From positions 124,001-188,000 of the forward strand of contig CAVZZJ010000002.1 in NCBI GenBank assembly GCA_963779735.1: 64,000 bases of DNA. The letters are read 5' to 3'. This document shows, in pieces, positions 25,286 through 33,630 of this stretch. This DNA is from Bog-473 sp963779735 (GTDB lineage: Bacteria; Actinomycetota; Acidimicrobiia; Acidimicrobiales; RAAP-2). The stretch's first letter is position 1, and each line of letters opens with the position of its first letter. The translations under genes and the position numbers were made by a program. Below the pieces are notes generated by a model, which worked only from the letters and a program-made list of their open reading frames with translations, searched no databases and was not told the DNA's origin.

Positions 25286-26883
25286 CCGGCAGCAGCTCGC
25301 CGAGTTCGGACCGCATTTCCCGCACAATCGCTTTCTGGTTGCTCGGCCTTCTTCGATGCGTTCACCGCCGGCAGGAAGAGAACGGTGAGGACAACGCCGG
25401 CCAAGGCGACGCCAGCTGAGACCAGGAGTGCCATGTCCATCCCGTGGACGAAGGCTCGCTGCACCGACGTAAGCAGTGCGGGCGAGTGGAGCTTGTGGGC
25501 GACTGCCACGCCGCCGAAGACGCTCTGGCGGACAGCCGCCACCGCGGCCGCCGGCAGACCCACCAGGTCGAGCCGGGCGAGATAGCCGGCGCTGAGGACA
25601 CTGCCGAGGATGGCGATGCCGAGCGGCGCCCCAGTCTTGTTGACCGCCTGCAGCACCCCTGAGCCCACACCGCTTTTCTCCTCCGACAGTTCAACCAGGG
25701 CGGCGGACATGGCGGTGGCCATGGCGATACCGGTCCCGAGCCCGGCGACCGCCATCCATACCGCCACGAAGAGGCCGCTGGAACCAACACTCGTCGTCGA
25801 TCCCAGGAAGAGCGCGACCGCGAGGAGCCCGAAGCCGGCGGCCACGGCCGCCTTGGCACCCACGAGGCGAACGACCCGTGCCGCGGGAAGGGCTCCGACC
25901 ATGAGTCCGCCGACGAGAGGCAGCAGTCTCAGGCCCGAACCCATGGCGTCGGAGCCGAGAACACCCTGGAAGTACTGGGGCATGGTGAACAAGATGCCGA
26001 GCATGGCGACGATGGGGAACATGGAGAGTATGACCCCCCAGGTGTACGAGGCCGAGTCGAACAGGGAGAGGTCGAGCAGCGGCTGACCGCCGGGCCGGCG
26101 GGTCAGGCGGCGCTCCCAGCCGAAGAAACCCATCAGCAGCGCCACGCCACCGACCATCATGGTCAAGGCGAAGGCATTGCTCCAGCCCTCCTGTCCCGCT
26201 TCGATCAGTCCGTAGGTCAAGAGGACCAGCCCGCCGGCCGAGGCCGCCACCCCGACGAAGTCCAAACCCGGGTGTTCCGAGGCACGGGATTCGGGCACCA
26301 GGTCCACAACGGCTGCCAAGGCGACCACGACGACGGGCACGTTGATCAGGAACACCCAGCCCCACCAGTAGTTCGTCAGCAGCCAACCACCGAGGATGGG
26401 GCCGATCGGGAAGGCCACGAAGGTGGCCGCCGAAATGATCCCCACCGCCGTGGGCCGCTCCTCCTTACTGAACAGCACAGTGAGGACGGAGAGTGCCATG
26501 ACGATCAGCCCGGCGCCGGCGAGACCAACGAGCACACGGGCGGCCATGAACTCGGTCACCGACGTCGAATAGGCGCACCCGGCGGATCCGAGCCCGAAGA
26601 ACAACAGGGAGACGAGGAGGATCTTCTTCCTGCCGTAACGGTCGCCCAGAAGTCCGGCCGGGAGCATCGCCGCGGCCAGGACAAGAAAGTATCCCGACGA
26701 GAACCACTGGAGGTCCGACTCCGACGCGTGCAGCGCCTTGGACAACGTGGGCAGGGCCACGCTGAGCACGGTGCCGTCCACACCAACCGCCAACACGGCC
26801 AGGGCCAGTGCGCCGAGCGCCCACCACCTTCGATTCACGGACGCCGCGATGGATGCTGACGGGTTGTTGAGAACCGTCGTCAC
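25273..26883 (-). CDS. MFS efflux transporter (DHA2, 14-helix)
   Basis: 536 residues with 14 hydrophobic spans. The antiporter signature regions are visible: GALALAVLAVGVDGTVLSVALPTL in TM1, LGDRYGRKK in the loop 2-3, and the motif-C-type stretch GPILGGWLL in TM5. DHA2 family members export drugs or small toxic products with proton antiport. It is a single gene running toward WhiB and overlaps it by 13 bases tail to tail. A divergent promoter region lies toward the 26995-27315 relic. The exported substrate is unknown. Confidence 0.93.
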   Translation of the reverse strand: MTTVLNNPSASIAASVNRRWWALGALALAVLAVGVDGTVLSVALPTLSKALHASESDLQWFSSGYFLVLAAAMLPAGLLGDRYGRKKILLVSLLFFGLGSAGCAYSTSVTEFMAARVLVGLAGAGLIVMALSVLTVLFSKEERPTAVGIISAATFVAFPIGPILGGWLLTNYWWGWVFLINVPVVVVALAAVVDLVPESRASEHPGLDFVGVAASAGGLVLLTYGLIEAGQEGWSNAFALTMMVGGVALLMGFFGWERRLTRRPGGQPLLDLSLFDSASYTWGVILSMFPIVAMLGILFTMPQYFQGVLGSDAMGSGLRLLPLVGGLMVGALPAARVVRLVGAKAAVAAGFGLLAVALFLGSTTSVGSSGLFVAVWMAVAGLGTGIAMATAMSAALVELSEEKSGVGSGVLQAVNKTGAPLGIAILGSVLSAGYLARLDLVGLPAAAVAAVRQSVFGGVAVAHKLHSPALLTSVQRAFVHGMDMALLVSAGVALAGVVLTVLFLPAVNASKKAEQPESDCAGNAVRTRRAAAGQAA

Positions 26884-26994
26884 GGCTGTTCGGACTCACA
26901 GCCGGCACTTCTCAACATACGACGTAGGTCGACAACCTGCTGGGTACCGATTTCGTCGTGCCGCGGTGCTTAGAAGGACTCAGTTTGGGAGATC

Positions 26995-27315
26995 TCACAC
27001 CAACGCACTGATCCTCTTGCCGGTGAGTCCAGTGACGAATAGTCGGTAGTAAGCATGGCGCTCGCCGCCGGCCCACGGCGTAATGCCCAGGGACTCGGCC
27101 TCAAGGAGCGGGCCAGGGAGTTGGACCCGGTGGAGCGGGCCCGTGGCGAGTGCGCTCCGTCCTTCGCTCATTGCATCATCGATGTGATCGACTTCGAAGC
27201 TAATCGCATCCTCTGGGCTGAGCGTACTTATCTCTCCATCTTGAGCGGAGCGGAAGATGACATCTCCTTTCGAGATCTTGAAGTTGTGCATTACCCTCCT
27301 GGAGGAAGGGCACAC
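26995..27315 (-). pseudogene. PNPOx-family protein, N-terminus missing
   Basis: The encoded C-terminal two-thirds resembles actinobacterial pyridoxamine 5'-phosphate oxidase-like proteins: DVIFRSAQDGE.., ISFEVDHIDDAMSEGRSALATGPLHRV (the EVDxxD strand and flavin-site region), ITPWAGGERHAYYRL. The first 30-40 residues of the family (start strand and first helix) are lacking and no SD fits, so it is a truncated gene; a flavin or F420 cofactor would be expected of an intact homologue. Confidence 0.7.
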
Positions 27316-27351
27316 TGCTGGTCTGTCGGCTTGCTCTTCGATAGAGCGGTC

Positions 27352-28398
27352 TCAGGTGGCACGGGTCAGCACGACCTTGAGGGCTCCGGTCTGCGCCGCG
27401 TCCGCGAACACCCTGTAGGCCTCCATGAACTGGTCAAGCTTGTAGTGATGGGTGGCAAAACGGGCGGCGTCTAGTTGACGGGTCGCCATGAGCCGGCTGA
27501 GCGTCGGTGTCGAGTAGGTGTCAACGAGCCCGGTGGTGATCGTGACGTCCCGGGTCCACAGGGTCTCGAGATGCAACGTCGCTGGTCCGCCGTGGACACC
27601 GATGTTGGCCACGTGCCCACCGGGCCGGATGAGCTCGGTGGCGAGCTCGAACGTCGCCGGCGTGCCGACGGCCTCGATGGCCACATCGGCACCCAAGCCC
27701 TCGGTCAGAGCCAGCACGATCGCCACTGGATCTTGATGGCCGTTGTTCACCACCAGGTCCGCACCGAACTGCTTGGCTGCCTCCAGCCGGGAATCGGCCA
27801 GGTCGATGGCGATGACATGGCTAGGGCTGAACAGAAGAGCCCCGGTGATGGCCGCAAGACCAATGGGTCCGGCACCGACAACGGCCACTACGTCGCCCGG
27901 GGCGACGCCGCCATTGAGTACACCCACCTCATAGCCCGTCGGCAGGATGTCGGCCAACATCAAGAACTCCTCGTCGGATATTCCAGCCGGCACCGGGTAG
28001 GTTGATGTGTCGGCGAACGGCACCCGCACCTTCTCCGCCTGAGTCCCGTCGATGGTGTGGCCGAGGATCCAGCCGCCTCCGCCTAGACACTGTCCGAATC
28101 GCCCCTCCCGGCAGAAGCGGCACCGGCCACAGGCCGAGATGCACGACACCAAGACCCGGTCGCCGGGCCCGAGGTTCTGCACCGCTGCACCGACCGCCTC
28201 GACGGTCCCGACGGCCTCGTGGCCGAGGATCCGACCGGCTTCGACCTCGGGGACATCGCCCTTGAGGATGTGCAGGTCGGTCCCGCAGATCGTGGTGGCG
28301 TCGACCCGGACAATGGCATCGGTTGGATCGATCAGCTCCGGGTCGGGCACGTCGTCCCAGCTCTTGTCGTTCGGTCCGTGAAAGACCAGTGCTTTCAT
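27352..28398 (-). CDS. Zinc-dependent alcohol dehydrogenase (MDR family)
   Basis: 348 residues from ATG 28398. GroES-like N-terminal domain with catalytic zinc ligands Cys in TTICGTDLH and the GHEAVG His-Glu; structural zinc Cys set CGRCRFCREGRFGQC; Rossmann domain with VVGAGPIGLAA. The family oxidises secondary or primary alcohols using NAD(P). The start codon follows AAAGAG; a longer frame upstream is not protein-like. It is in the same orientation as the DoxX gene (gap 67 bases). Confidence 0.93.
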   Translation of the reverse strand: MKALVFHGPNDKSWDDVPDPELIDPTDAIVRVDATTICGTDLHILKGDVPEVEAGRILGHEAVGTVEAVGAAVQNLGPGDRVLVSCISACGRCRFCREGRFGQCLGGGGWILGHTIDGTQAEKVRVPFADTSTYPVPAGISDEEFLMLADILPTGYEVGVLNGGVAPGDVVAVVGAGPIGLAAITGALLFSPSHVIAIDLADSRLEAAKQFGADLVVNNGHQDPVAIVLALTEGLGADVAIEAVGTPATFELATELIRPGGHVANIGVHGGPATLHLETLWTRDVTITTGLVDTYSTPTLSRLMATRQLDAARFATHHYKLDQFMEAYRVFADAAQTGALKVVLTRAT

Positions 28399-28465
28399 GG
28401 CGTGACTCTTTCTATTTAGTGACCGTTGAATGGGCTTCGTGCGCCAGGTTACGGAACAGGCTCGC

Positions 28466-29155
28466 TCAGTGGATGAGCGCCGGGGCGGGGTCGGCTCGAT
28501 GGGCCGCACGACCGGTGAACCCGGGCAAGTGGTTCCGCCGCCACTCGCTATTGAGAGCGAACCGGTCGAGGCCGAGGTAGCCGGCGTTGCGCCAGGCCAA
28601 GATGAGCGGCACTTCGAGAATCATGTAGGCCGGGTTCACGCCGGCTGAGCCGGTGAACATGTAGACGAGATTGAGGGTGAGTCCGGCCAGGGCGGCCAGG
28701 CCGGTGAACAGACCCAAGATGAGGGCGATGCCGATGGCCATTTCACCCAGCGCGATGAACTTGGCGATCCACGAGGCGTTGGGGATGACGAAGTTGTGCA
28801 GGAACGCGGCCCACCAGCCGTAGCTGGCGCCGCCCTTGCCGGCGGTCGATCCGGCGACTCCGGCGGTGGCAAATCCCTTCACCCCTGCTCCTCCCCCGTA
28901 CCAAAAGAACGCCTTCTCGCTGCCCCAGATCTTCTGGTAGCCGGCGTTCAACCACCAATAGCCGAGCACCAGGCGCACAACCAGCCAGATGATGCTGGCG
29001 GCGGCGGATCGGTAGAGCCAGTCGGCGAAGCGCAGGTTGTGTCCGGACCCTAAAAGGTTGCCGGTGCCCTGAGGCGTCGCGGGCGCCTCGAGCGGTTGAG
29101 CCACCTCCGGCGAGGTGACGGTGGGAGGAGATTCAACTTCTGTGGTGGGTCCCAT
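28466..29155 (-). CDS. DoxX/DoxD-family membrane protein
   Basis: 229 residues with a cytosolic Thr/Pro-rich start and four membrane spans: ASIIWLVVRLVLGYWWLNAG, NFVIPNASWIAKFIALGEMAIGIALIL, TGLAALAGLTLNLVYMFTG and NPAYMILEVPLILAW. DoxX/DoxD proteins are the small membrane subunits of thiosulfate:quinone oxidoreductases or redox-stress complexes. A hairpin that hides a GGAGGG lies in the leader (29171-29188). Probably co-transcribed with the alcohol dehydrogenase. Confidence 0.85.
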   Translation of the reverse strand: MGPTTEVESPPTVTSPEVAQPLEAPATPQGTGNLLGSGHNLRFADWLYRSAAASIIWLVVRLVLGYWWLNAGYQKIWGSEKAFFWYGGGAGVKGFATAGVAGSTAGKGGASYGWWAAFLHNFVIPNASWIAKFIALGEMAIGIALILGLFTGLAALAGLTLNLVYMFTGSAGVNPAYMILEVPLILAWRNAGYLGLDRFALNSEWRRNHLPGFTGRAAHRADPAPALIH

Positions 29156-29170
29156 CGGGGCCGCCTGTCT

Positions 29171-29188
29171 CCCTCCGAGAGCGGAGGG
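29171..29188. promoter_or_regulatory. Leader hairpin before DoxX gene
   Basis: On the minus-strand transcript CCCTCCG-ctct-CGGAGGG forms a seven-pair stem whose right arm contains the GGAGGG that could serve as SD for the DoxX ATG at 29155 (spacing about 15 bases, on the long side). On the plus strand the same stem is followed by ACTTTTT, so it could instead be a terminator in that direction. Confidence 0.35.
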
Positions 29189-29685
29189 ACTTTTTGGCCC
29201 AAGATGAGCTAACCGTCAGTGTGCTCCGGGGGGTGTAACAAAAGCAGCAACATGACGGCGCCGTGGATGCACTCCTCGATTGAGTGGTACTCAGCTCCCG
29301 CTTCGAAACGTATAGGTCGCGCCGGGCGGTCGCCCTCCGACAACTCTTGTGTATGGTCAACTCCTGCCTTGCGACCAAGTGGTCCTTGTCTTGTCGCCCT
29401 CGGCGCAGAGAGTCCCCCCTTGGTTGCATGGGGCTCGGCCCAATGGGTGTACCCTGCAAGCGTCTACCTTCTACAGCGAGGGTTCCAGGAGGACGGCATG
29501 CGCCGCCCGCAAAACCCCGAGAGGTCTCGAGTGCTTGGTTGCCGCTTTTTCCGAAGGTATGGCCCCGCGCTCTTGGAAATCCCCTCGCCCGCCTTCGTGG
29601 GCTCTATTTACGAGGATCGTCCGATGTCTGTTGCAGGCGGCGGAGGCCGGCCTTCGACTGCGATGGGCCGAACGGTGCGTTCGCC

Positions 29686-30804
29686 ATGATCAGCGACATC
29701 CCCAACTTCGGTGCCGTCACCACCTTCGTGGGTGACGAGGCAACCGTCACCCTTCGAGGCAGAGTCGAGAACGGTGCCTCCTTTCAGTTGGGAGCCCTCC
29801 TCGACACGGTCATCAATCGTCACCCCGAATCGGTGGTGCTTGACCTCTCCGAGCTCGAGTTCATTGGAGCCGCCGGGATGATGGCCGTGGCCAACGCCGA
29901 GAAGCGGCTCTCCGAACTCGGTGTCAGGCTGACGGTTCGCTCACCTTCGGAGCTTGTCAATCGCCTCCTCAGTATCATGGGCGAGGCCGAGATCTCCCGG
30001 CTAGACAGACACGTCGCGTCTGAAGAGGGGCATCGAGAGGCCGTGCCGACAGGAGAGGCACCCGCCCCCCCGCGTCCAGGTGGTCCAGGTGGCCCATTGC
30101 GGGATCTTCGCAAGGTGACCTCCGTGCCGACTGATCCCGACGTGATCGACGGTGCCCTTCGACTGGTGGTCGAACTCGCCCGAGCCCTGGTTGAGGGTGC
30201 TGACGGCGTCAGCGTGTCATTGCTGCGCCATGGCCGTCTCTCGACCGTGGCGGCCAGTGATCAGACCATCATGGACATGGACGCAGACCAGTATGCGACC
30301 GGTGAGGGACCCTGCGTTGACGCCTCGCTGCAGGGGAACCGGTTTCATGCGGAAGTACTGGCCACCGAGACCCGGTGGCCGGCCTTCACGCCTCGAGCTC
30401 TCGGTCTCGGCATCAACTCCATCTTGTCCTCACCACTCAAAGCCTTCGACAAGCCGGTAGGGGCGCTCAACATCTACTCGCGCCGAGCCTCGGCGTTCGA
30501 CGCCAAGGATCAGGCGGCGGCGGCCGTCTTCGCCAAGAAGGCATCGGTGATTCTAAGCGACGCGGGCGGGGGGGTGACCGACGAGCAGTTGGCCCTCCGC
30601 TACCACGAGGCGTTGCGGGGTCGGGAGGTCATCACATTGGCCAAGGGCATCATCATGGAGCGCGAAGGATTGGGCGAGGATGGCGCATTCTCAGCGCTCC
30701 TACGTCTGGCACTGGATCAAGGGGTGTCACTGCGCGGACGGGCCGAATCCCTGGTCTTTTCGGCCGATCGAACAGTTGGACCTAAATGGGGGCGCGATGC
30801 CTGA
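29686..30804 (+). CDS. STAS-GAF-ANTAR regulator
   Basis: 372 residues. An N-terminal STAS domain (about 1-105; VVLDLSELEFIGAAGMMAVANAEKRL is the anti-sigma-antagonist core), a Pro-rich linker, a GAF domain (about 145-285) and a C-terminal ANTAR RNA-binding domain (ALRGREVITLAKGIIMEREGLGEDGAFSALLRLA). ANTAR domains bind paired hairpins in mRNA leaders to cause antitermination; STAS would take part in partner-switching. The frame is open upstream of ATG 29686 but not protein-like. No SD is visible. The following gene overlaps its stop by eight bases. Confidence 0.88.
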   Translation: MISDIPNFGAVTTFVGDEATVTLRGRVENGASFQLGALLDTVINRHPESVVLDLSELEFIGAAGMMAVANAEKRLSELGVRLTVRSPSELVNRLLSIMGEAEISRLDRHVASEEGHREAVPTGEAPAPPRPGGPGGPLRDLRKVTSVPTDPDVIDGALRLVVELARALVEGADGVSVSLLRHGRLSTVAASDQTIMDMDADQYATGEGPCVDASLQGNRFHAEVLATETRWPAFTPRALGLGINSILSSPLKAFDKPVGALNIYSRRASAFDAKDQAAAAVFAKKASVILSDAGGGVTDEQLALRYHEALRGREVITLAKGIIMEREGLGEDGAFSALLRLALDQGVSLRGRAESLVFSADRTVGPKWGRDA

Positions 30805-31048
30805 ACAGGCCCTCGACGTGCTCGATGTCTTTCGCCAAGAAGCGGGTCTGTCTCATGGTGAGCTATGGCTGCGCTACTTCGAGTTGGGCGGCATGAGCAG
30901 CGCGCTTGAACTGCAGGCAGTCCTCTACGGAGCGCTGATACCCAGTGACCATGACCACGACGTGATCGCCCATGCCATCAATGAACGCTTCGTGGAGCTC
31001 GGCGGGAACCACCCCGTGGCCTACCTGATCGACGTCAGTGCGAACTAG
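30797..31048 (+). CDS. Conserved small actinobacterial protein
   Basis: 83 residues. The motif ELWLRYFELGGMSSALELQAVLYGAL followed by DHDVIAHAINERFVELG is one I recall as a widespread actinobacterial small helical family, often next to GAF-ANTAR genes. Starts eight bases before the stop of the STAS-GAF-ANTAR gene (ATGCCTGA), so the two are translationally coupled and probably act in one signalling unit. Function unknown. Confidence 0.75.
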   Translation: MPEQALDVLDVFRQEAGLSHGELWLRYFELGGMSSALELQAVLYGALIPSDHDHDVIAHAINERFVELGGNHPVAYLIDVSAN

Positions 31049-31358
31049 TTCCGCTACCGGCAACGCTCGCTCGTGTCAGGACTCCTTGGCTTCAGAGCGA
31101 CACCCGATCGGTGGACCGGTCAGGACAATCTCGAACAATCCGATCTTCGGTGAGCGGTTTTGTCATCTCGTCTGTGCATGATCTCGCAGATACATCGGGC
31201 TACCCCGAAGTTGGTGGCGATGACCTTCACCGCGCCGACGTCGGGCAGGCTCCGATTCGATCTCGCCGGTGCAGACCTGCAATTGGCAGAAGAAACTCCC
31301 ACTGGGCTCAAGGAACGATCGCGGTATAGCAGGACTCGCTTCAATCAAAGAGCTGGAT

Positions 31359-32006
31359 ATGGTCAGAGCATTCGGCGTCATCGCGCTGCTCGCTGTGTCG
31401 GTGCAACTGGTCCTCCTCGTCACCTTGCACGCGCTCCCGACTGGATACAACCCGGTTCGTGACGCCATCAGCGACTACGGCGTGGGGCGATACCGCGCCT
31501 ACTTCTGGGCGCAGCTCATTGCCGGCGGGACAGCCTGTATCGGCATCGCCTTGGCATTGGCTGAGTTGCATCCGTATGTGCCGACCTTCGTAGTCGTGAT
31601 GCAATTTTTAAACGCGGTTGCGCGGTGTTTAATGCCCGCGTTCCTTACTGATCAGTCAGGTAATCGCTTCGAAACAGTCAAGGGCACGATCTCACATGGT
31701 CCTCGCATTTGTCGCATTCGGGGCGGTGGCTGCAGCGGCGACAGGTTTGGCGGACTGCTCAGCCACTATCCCGAGTAGCATGGGGTAAAGAGTCTGGTCG
31801 TGACGCTCGGTTGGGTGGTCCTTGTTGGCGCAGTCGCAACTGCGCTAGCGCTCGTTGGACCCCGATTGAAACGGATTTTCGGACTTATTGAAAGGTTCTT
31901 TACGCTCTCTGTGATCGCTCTACGTAGTTTCGATCGAGCTCGTCCGTCTCGCCAAGTAGCCGAGCCCCGTATCAGTGTTAGTGGGACCAGATCTACCACC
32001 GGTTGA
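31359..32006 (+). pseudogene. DUF998 membrane protein, frame-broken
   Basis: N-terminal part in frame: ALLAVSVQLVLLVTLHALPTGYNPVRDAISDYGVGRYRAYF, the typical first spans and loop of DUF998 proteins. After FLTDQSG the frame moves by one base near 31690 (HMVLAFVAFGAVAAAATGLA), then moves again before a last span VTLGWVVLVGAVATALALVGPRLKRIFG. At least two indels break it. The family is a set of five- to six-span membrane proteins of unknown function. Confidence 0.72.
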
Positions 32007-32144
32007 TCGCGATCAACTCCGGGGGTCGCCCGCCAGGGAGGCCTCGTCGGCGAGCGATTGATCAGACTCCATCGAGAATCGCAAAATATGCCGACAGCGT
32101 CCTCCCATTTTGTCCCTCACCGGGCACCGATGGACCGGAATCTC

Positions 32145-32618
32145 CTAGTCCGTGTTCCGAAAGGTGAGTGAATAGCCACGACCAGGCCGATTGACAAGGT
32201 CGCAAGGGATTTCCAACCGAGCCAGTATCTTCCTCACCCGCCCGACGTAGTTGCGGACTTCTTCTGGGAACAACGCGGAGTCTGACCACGCATAGCTCAT
32301 GATCTGCGAGGAGGTGTAGTAGCGGTGGGGATGGTCGAGGAGGAACTGCAAGAGCTCAAACTCTCGATTGGTCAGGACCTCCTCCTTCCCCTTGTGGCGC
32401 AATATCCGGCCGTCTGGGTCGAGCCACAGGCCTTGGAGTTGCCAGACCCGCTGGTACCAAAGGTCAAGCCGGTCGTAGTACCCAGCCATTTGGTGCTCAA
32501 TGAATCGGACGTCCACATCGGCGGCCTTCTGGGCCACGGGATGGAGCTTGGGAAGCTCTCGCTTGACGCGATCTAGAAGGCCCAGCTTGAAACGAATCAG
32601 GTCGTCATAGATGCTCAT
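32145..32618 (-). CDS. Winged-helix DNA-binding protein (PhoB/OmpR type)
   Basis: At least 158 residues. The C-terminal half is an OmpR/PhoB-type winged helix: VLTNREFELLQFLLDHPHRYYTSSQIMSYAWSD, then EEVRNYVGRVRKIL and the wing RPGRGYSL. In front is a helical domain (RVKRELPKL..QMAGYYDRLDLWYQRV) that also appears alone in the divergent gene at 32846. Conserved sequence extends upstream of the ATG used here, so the true start is uncertain and may use a rare codon before 32696. It has no receiver domain, so it is not a classical response regulator. Confidence 0.72.
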   Translation of the reverse strand: MSIYDDLIRFKLGLLDRVKRELPKLHPVAQKAADVDVRFIEHQMAGYYDRLDLWYQRVWQLQGLWLDPDGRILRHKGKEEVLTNREFELLQFLLDHPHRYYTSSQIMSYAWSDSALFPEEVRNYVGRVRKILARLEIPCDLVNRPGRGYSLTFRNTD

Positions 32619-32845
32619 CCAGTGGCGAGCGTCTTCCCAATGCTCGGTTCCGAGATCCTCTCCCTCGAGAGGCCCGTGGCCTGTGTGTCTGGGGGGACTG
32701 GAGCCATCTTGATCACTATACGAAAAAGCTGTTGCTGAACTTTTTACGCTGGGCGGTGTATCACTGGACCATGGACTCCGGCGACCCCCTTCAAGACAGG
32801 CCTGACATAGTAGCTGCAACCAGGGGTGGCAACCATTCTCTAGGC

Positions 32846-33091
32846 ATGGATGATGAGGGCGATCCCTCAACGGCCACTCTGGAGGAAGCGCTCTTCTGGC
32901 GGGACATTTACAGCGAAATCCTCGCCATGGAGGAGTCGGTCCTCGAGCGCATCCACCAGCTCATGGCCGGTCAATCACCCCAAGCGCGCCGAGAAGTCGA
33001 GCTGACCAATGTCCCGGTGGTCGTCGCCCAGGTCGACAGATTCCGATCCAGGGGGAGGCTCTGGGAATCCCGGGTGCTCGCGTATCGGTAG
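32846..33091 (+). CDS. Helical protein homologous to N-domain of the wHTH neighbour
   Basis: 81 residues. Its whole length aligns with the helical N-domain of the divergent winged-helix gene: a tryptophan and IY pair (EEALFWRDIYSEIL against EDARHWMSIYDDLI), a hydrophobic helix with a Leu/Arg pair, and a closing Leu-Trp-x-x-Arg-Val. It lacks a DNA-binding domain. ATG start without SD; earlier Met codons at 32771 and 32732 are possible. Divergent placement suggests a partner or antagonist of the regulator. Confidence 0.55.
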   Translation: MDDEGDPSTATLEEALFWRDIYSEILAMEESVLERIHQLMAGQSPQARREVELTNVPVVVAQVDRFRSRGRLWESRVLAYR

Positions 33092-33202
33092 CTCTTTTTT
33101 GTGTTGCTGCATTTATTACTCCCCCCGGCGCACGCTGGTTGAGGGCCTGGATCTTTCGCGCCACGCAGGGATCAGCTCGTCATCGACCAGAGGAGCAATC
33201 AA

Positions 33203-33397
33203 ATGGGCACCAAAGATAAAGCTAAAAATCGGGCACTGGATGCCAAGGGCTCGCTGAAGGAAGCCTTGGGCCGTATCACCGGCAACCGCGATCTCAAAAG
33301 TGGGGGGAAAGAAGACCAGGCCAAGGCAGGAGCGAAGGAGGCCGGAGAAGATCTAAAGGACGCCGTACACGAGATCAAAGATGCCGTCACCGAATGA
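33203..33397 (+). CDS. CsbD-like stress protein
   Basis: 64-residue CsbD family protein: Lys/Glu/Asp-rich amphipathic helices with the repeated pattern KxxxGxxKExxGxxTGNxxLxxxGxxxQxxG (here GSLKEALGRITGNRDLKSGGKEDQAKAG). CsbD proteins accumulate in stationary phase and under osmotic or oxidative stress. SD AGAGGAGC precedes the ATG by about eight bases. Neighbours are other small stress or membrane genes. Confidence 0.9.
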   Translation: MGTKDKAKNRALDAKGSLKEALGRITGNRDLKSGGKEDQAKAGAKEAGEDLKDAVHEIKDAVTE

Positions 33398-33479
33398 TGG
33401 AAGTTGGGAAATCGCTCTAGCCGAAGGCCAAGCCGGGCGCAGTTGCTTCAGGCACCCGAGTGCAGCAGAGAGGAAAAAT

Positions 33480-33626
33480 ATGAGACTGATTTTGGTCATC
33501 CTGCTTATGGCTCTGCTCTTTGGAGGTCTCGGATTCGCATATCCCATCCTGTGGATCGTTGCTCTCGTTCTTCTCGTCAGCTGGATCTTCGGCTTCGCCC
33601 GTCGGCGAGGTCACGTGAGGGTGTGA
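33480..33626 (+). CDS. Small hydrophobic membrane protein
   Basis: 48 residues, nearly all one or two membrane spans (LILVILLMALLFGGLGFAYPI and LWIVALVLLVSWIFGF) ending in ARRRGHVRV. Typical of short hydrophobic proteins found next to CsbD genes in actinobacteria. ATG with AGAGAGGAAA upstream. Four bases separate its stop from the MFS start. Confidence 0.75.
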   Translation: MRLILVILLMALLFGGLGFAYPILWIVALVLLVSWIFGFARRRGHVRV

Positions 33627-33630
33627 AGTC

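Noticed and set aside
29284..29685. Upstream extension of the STAS-GAF-ANTAR frame
   Set aside because: The open frame before 29686 is Arg/Cys/Pro-rich and not domain-like; it is high-GC openness, not coding.
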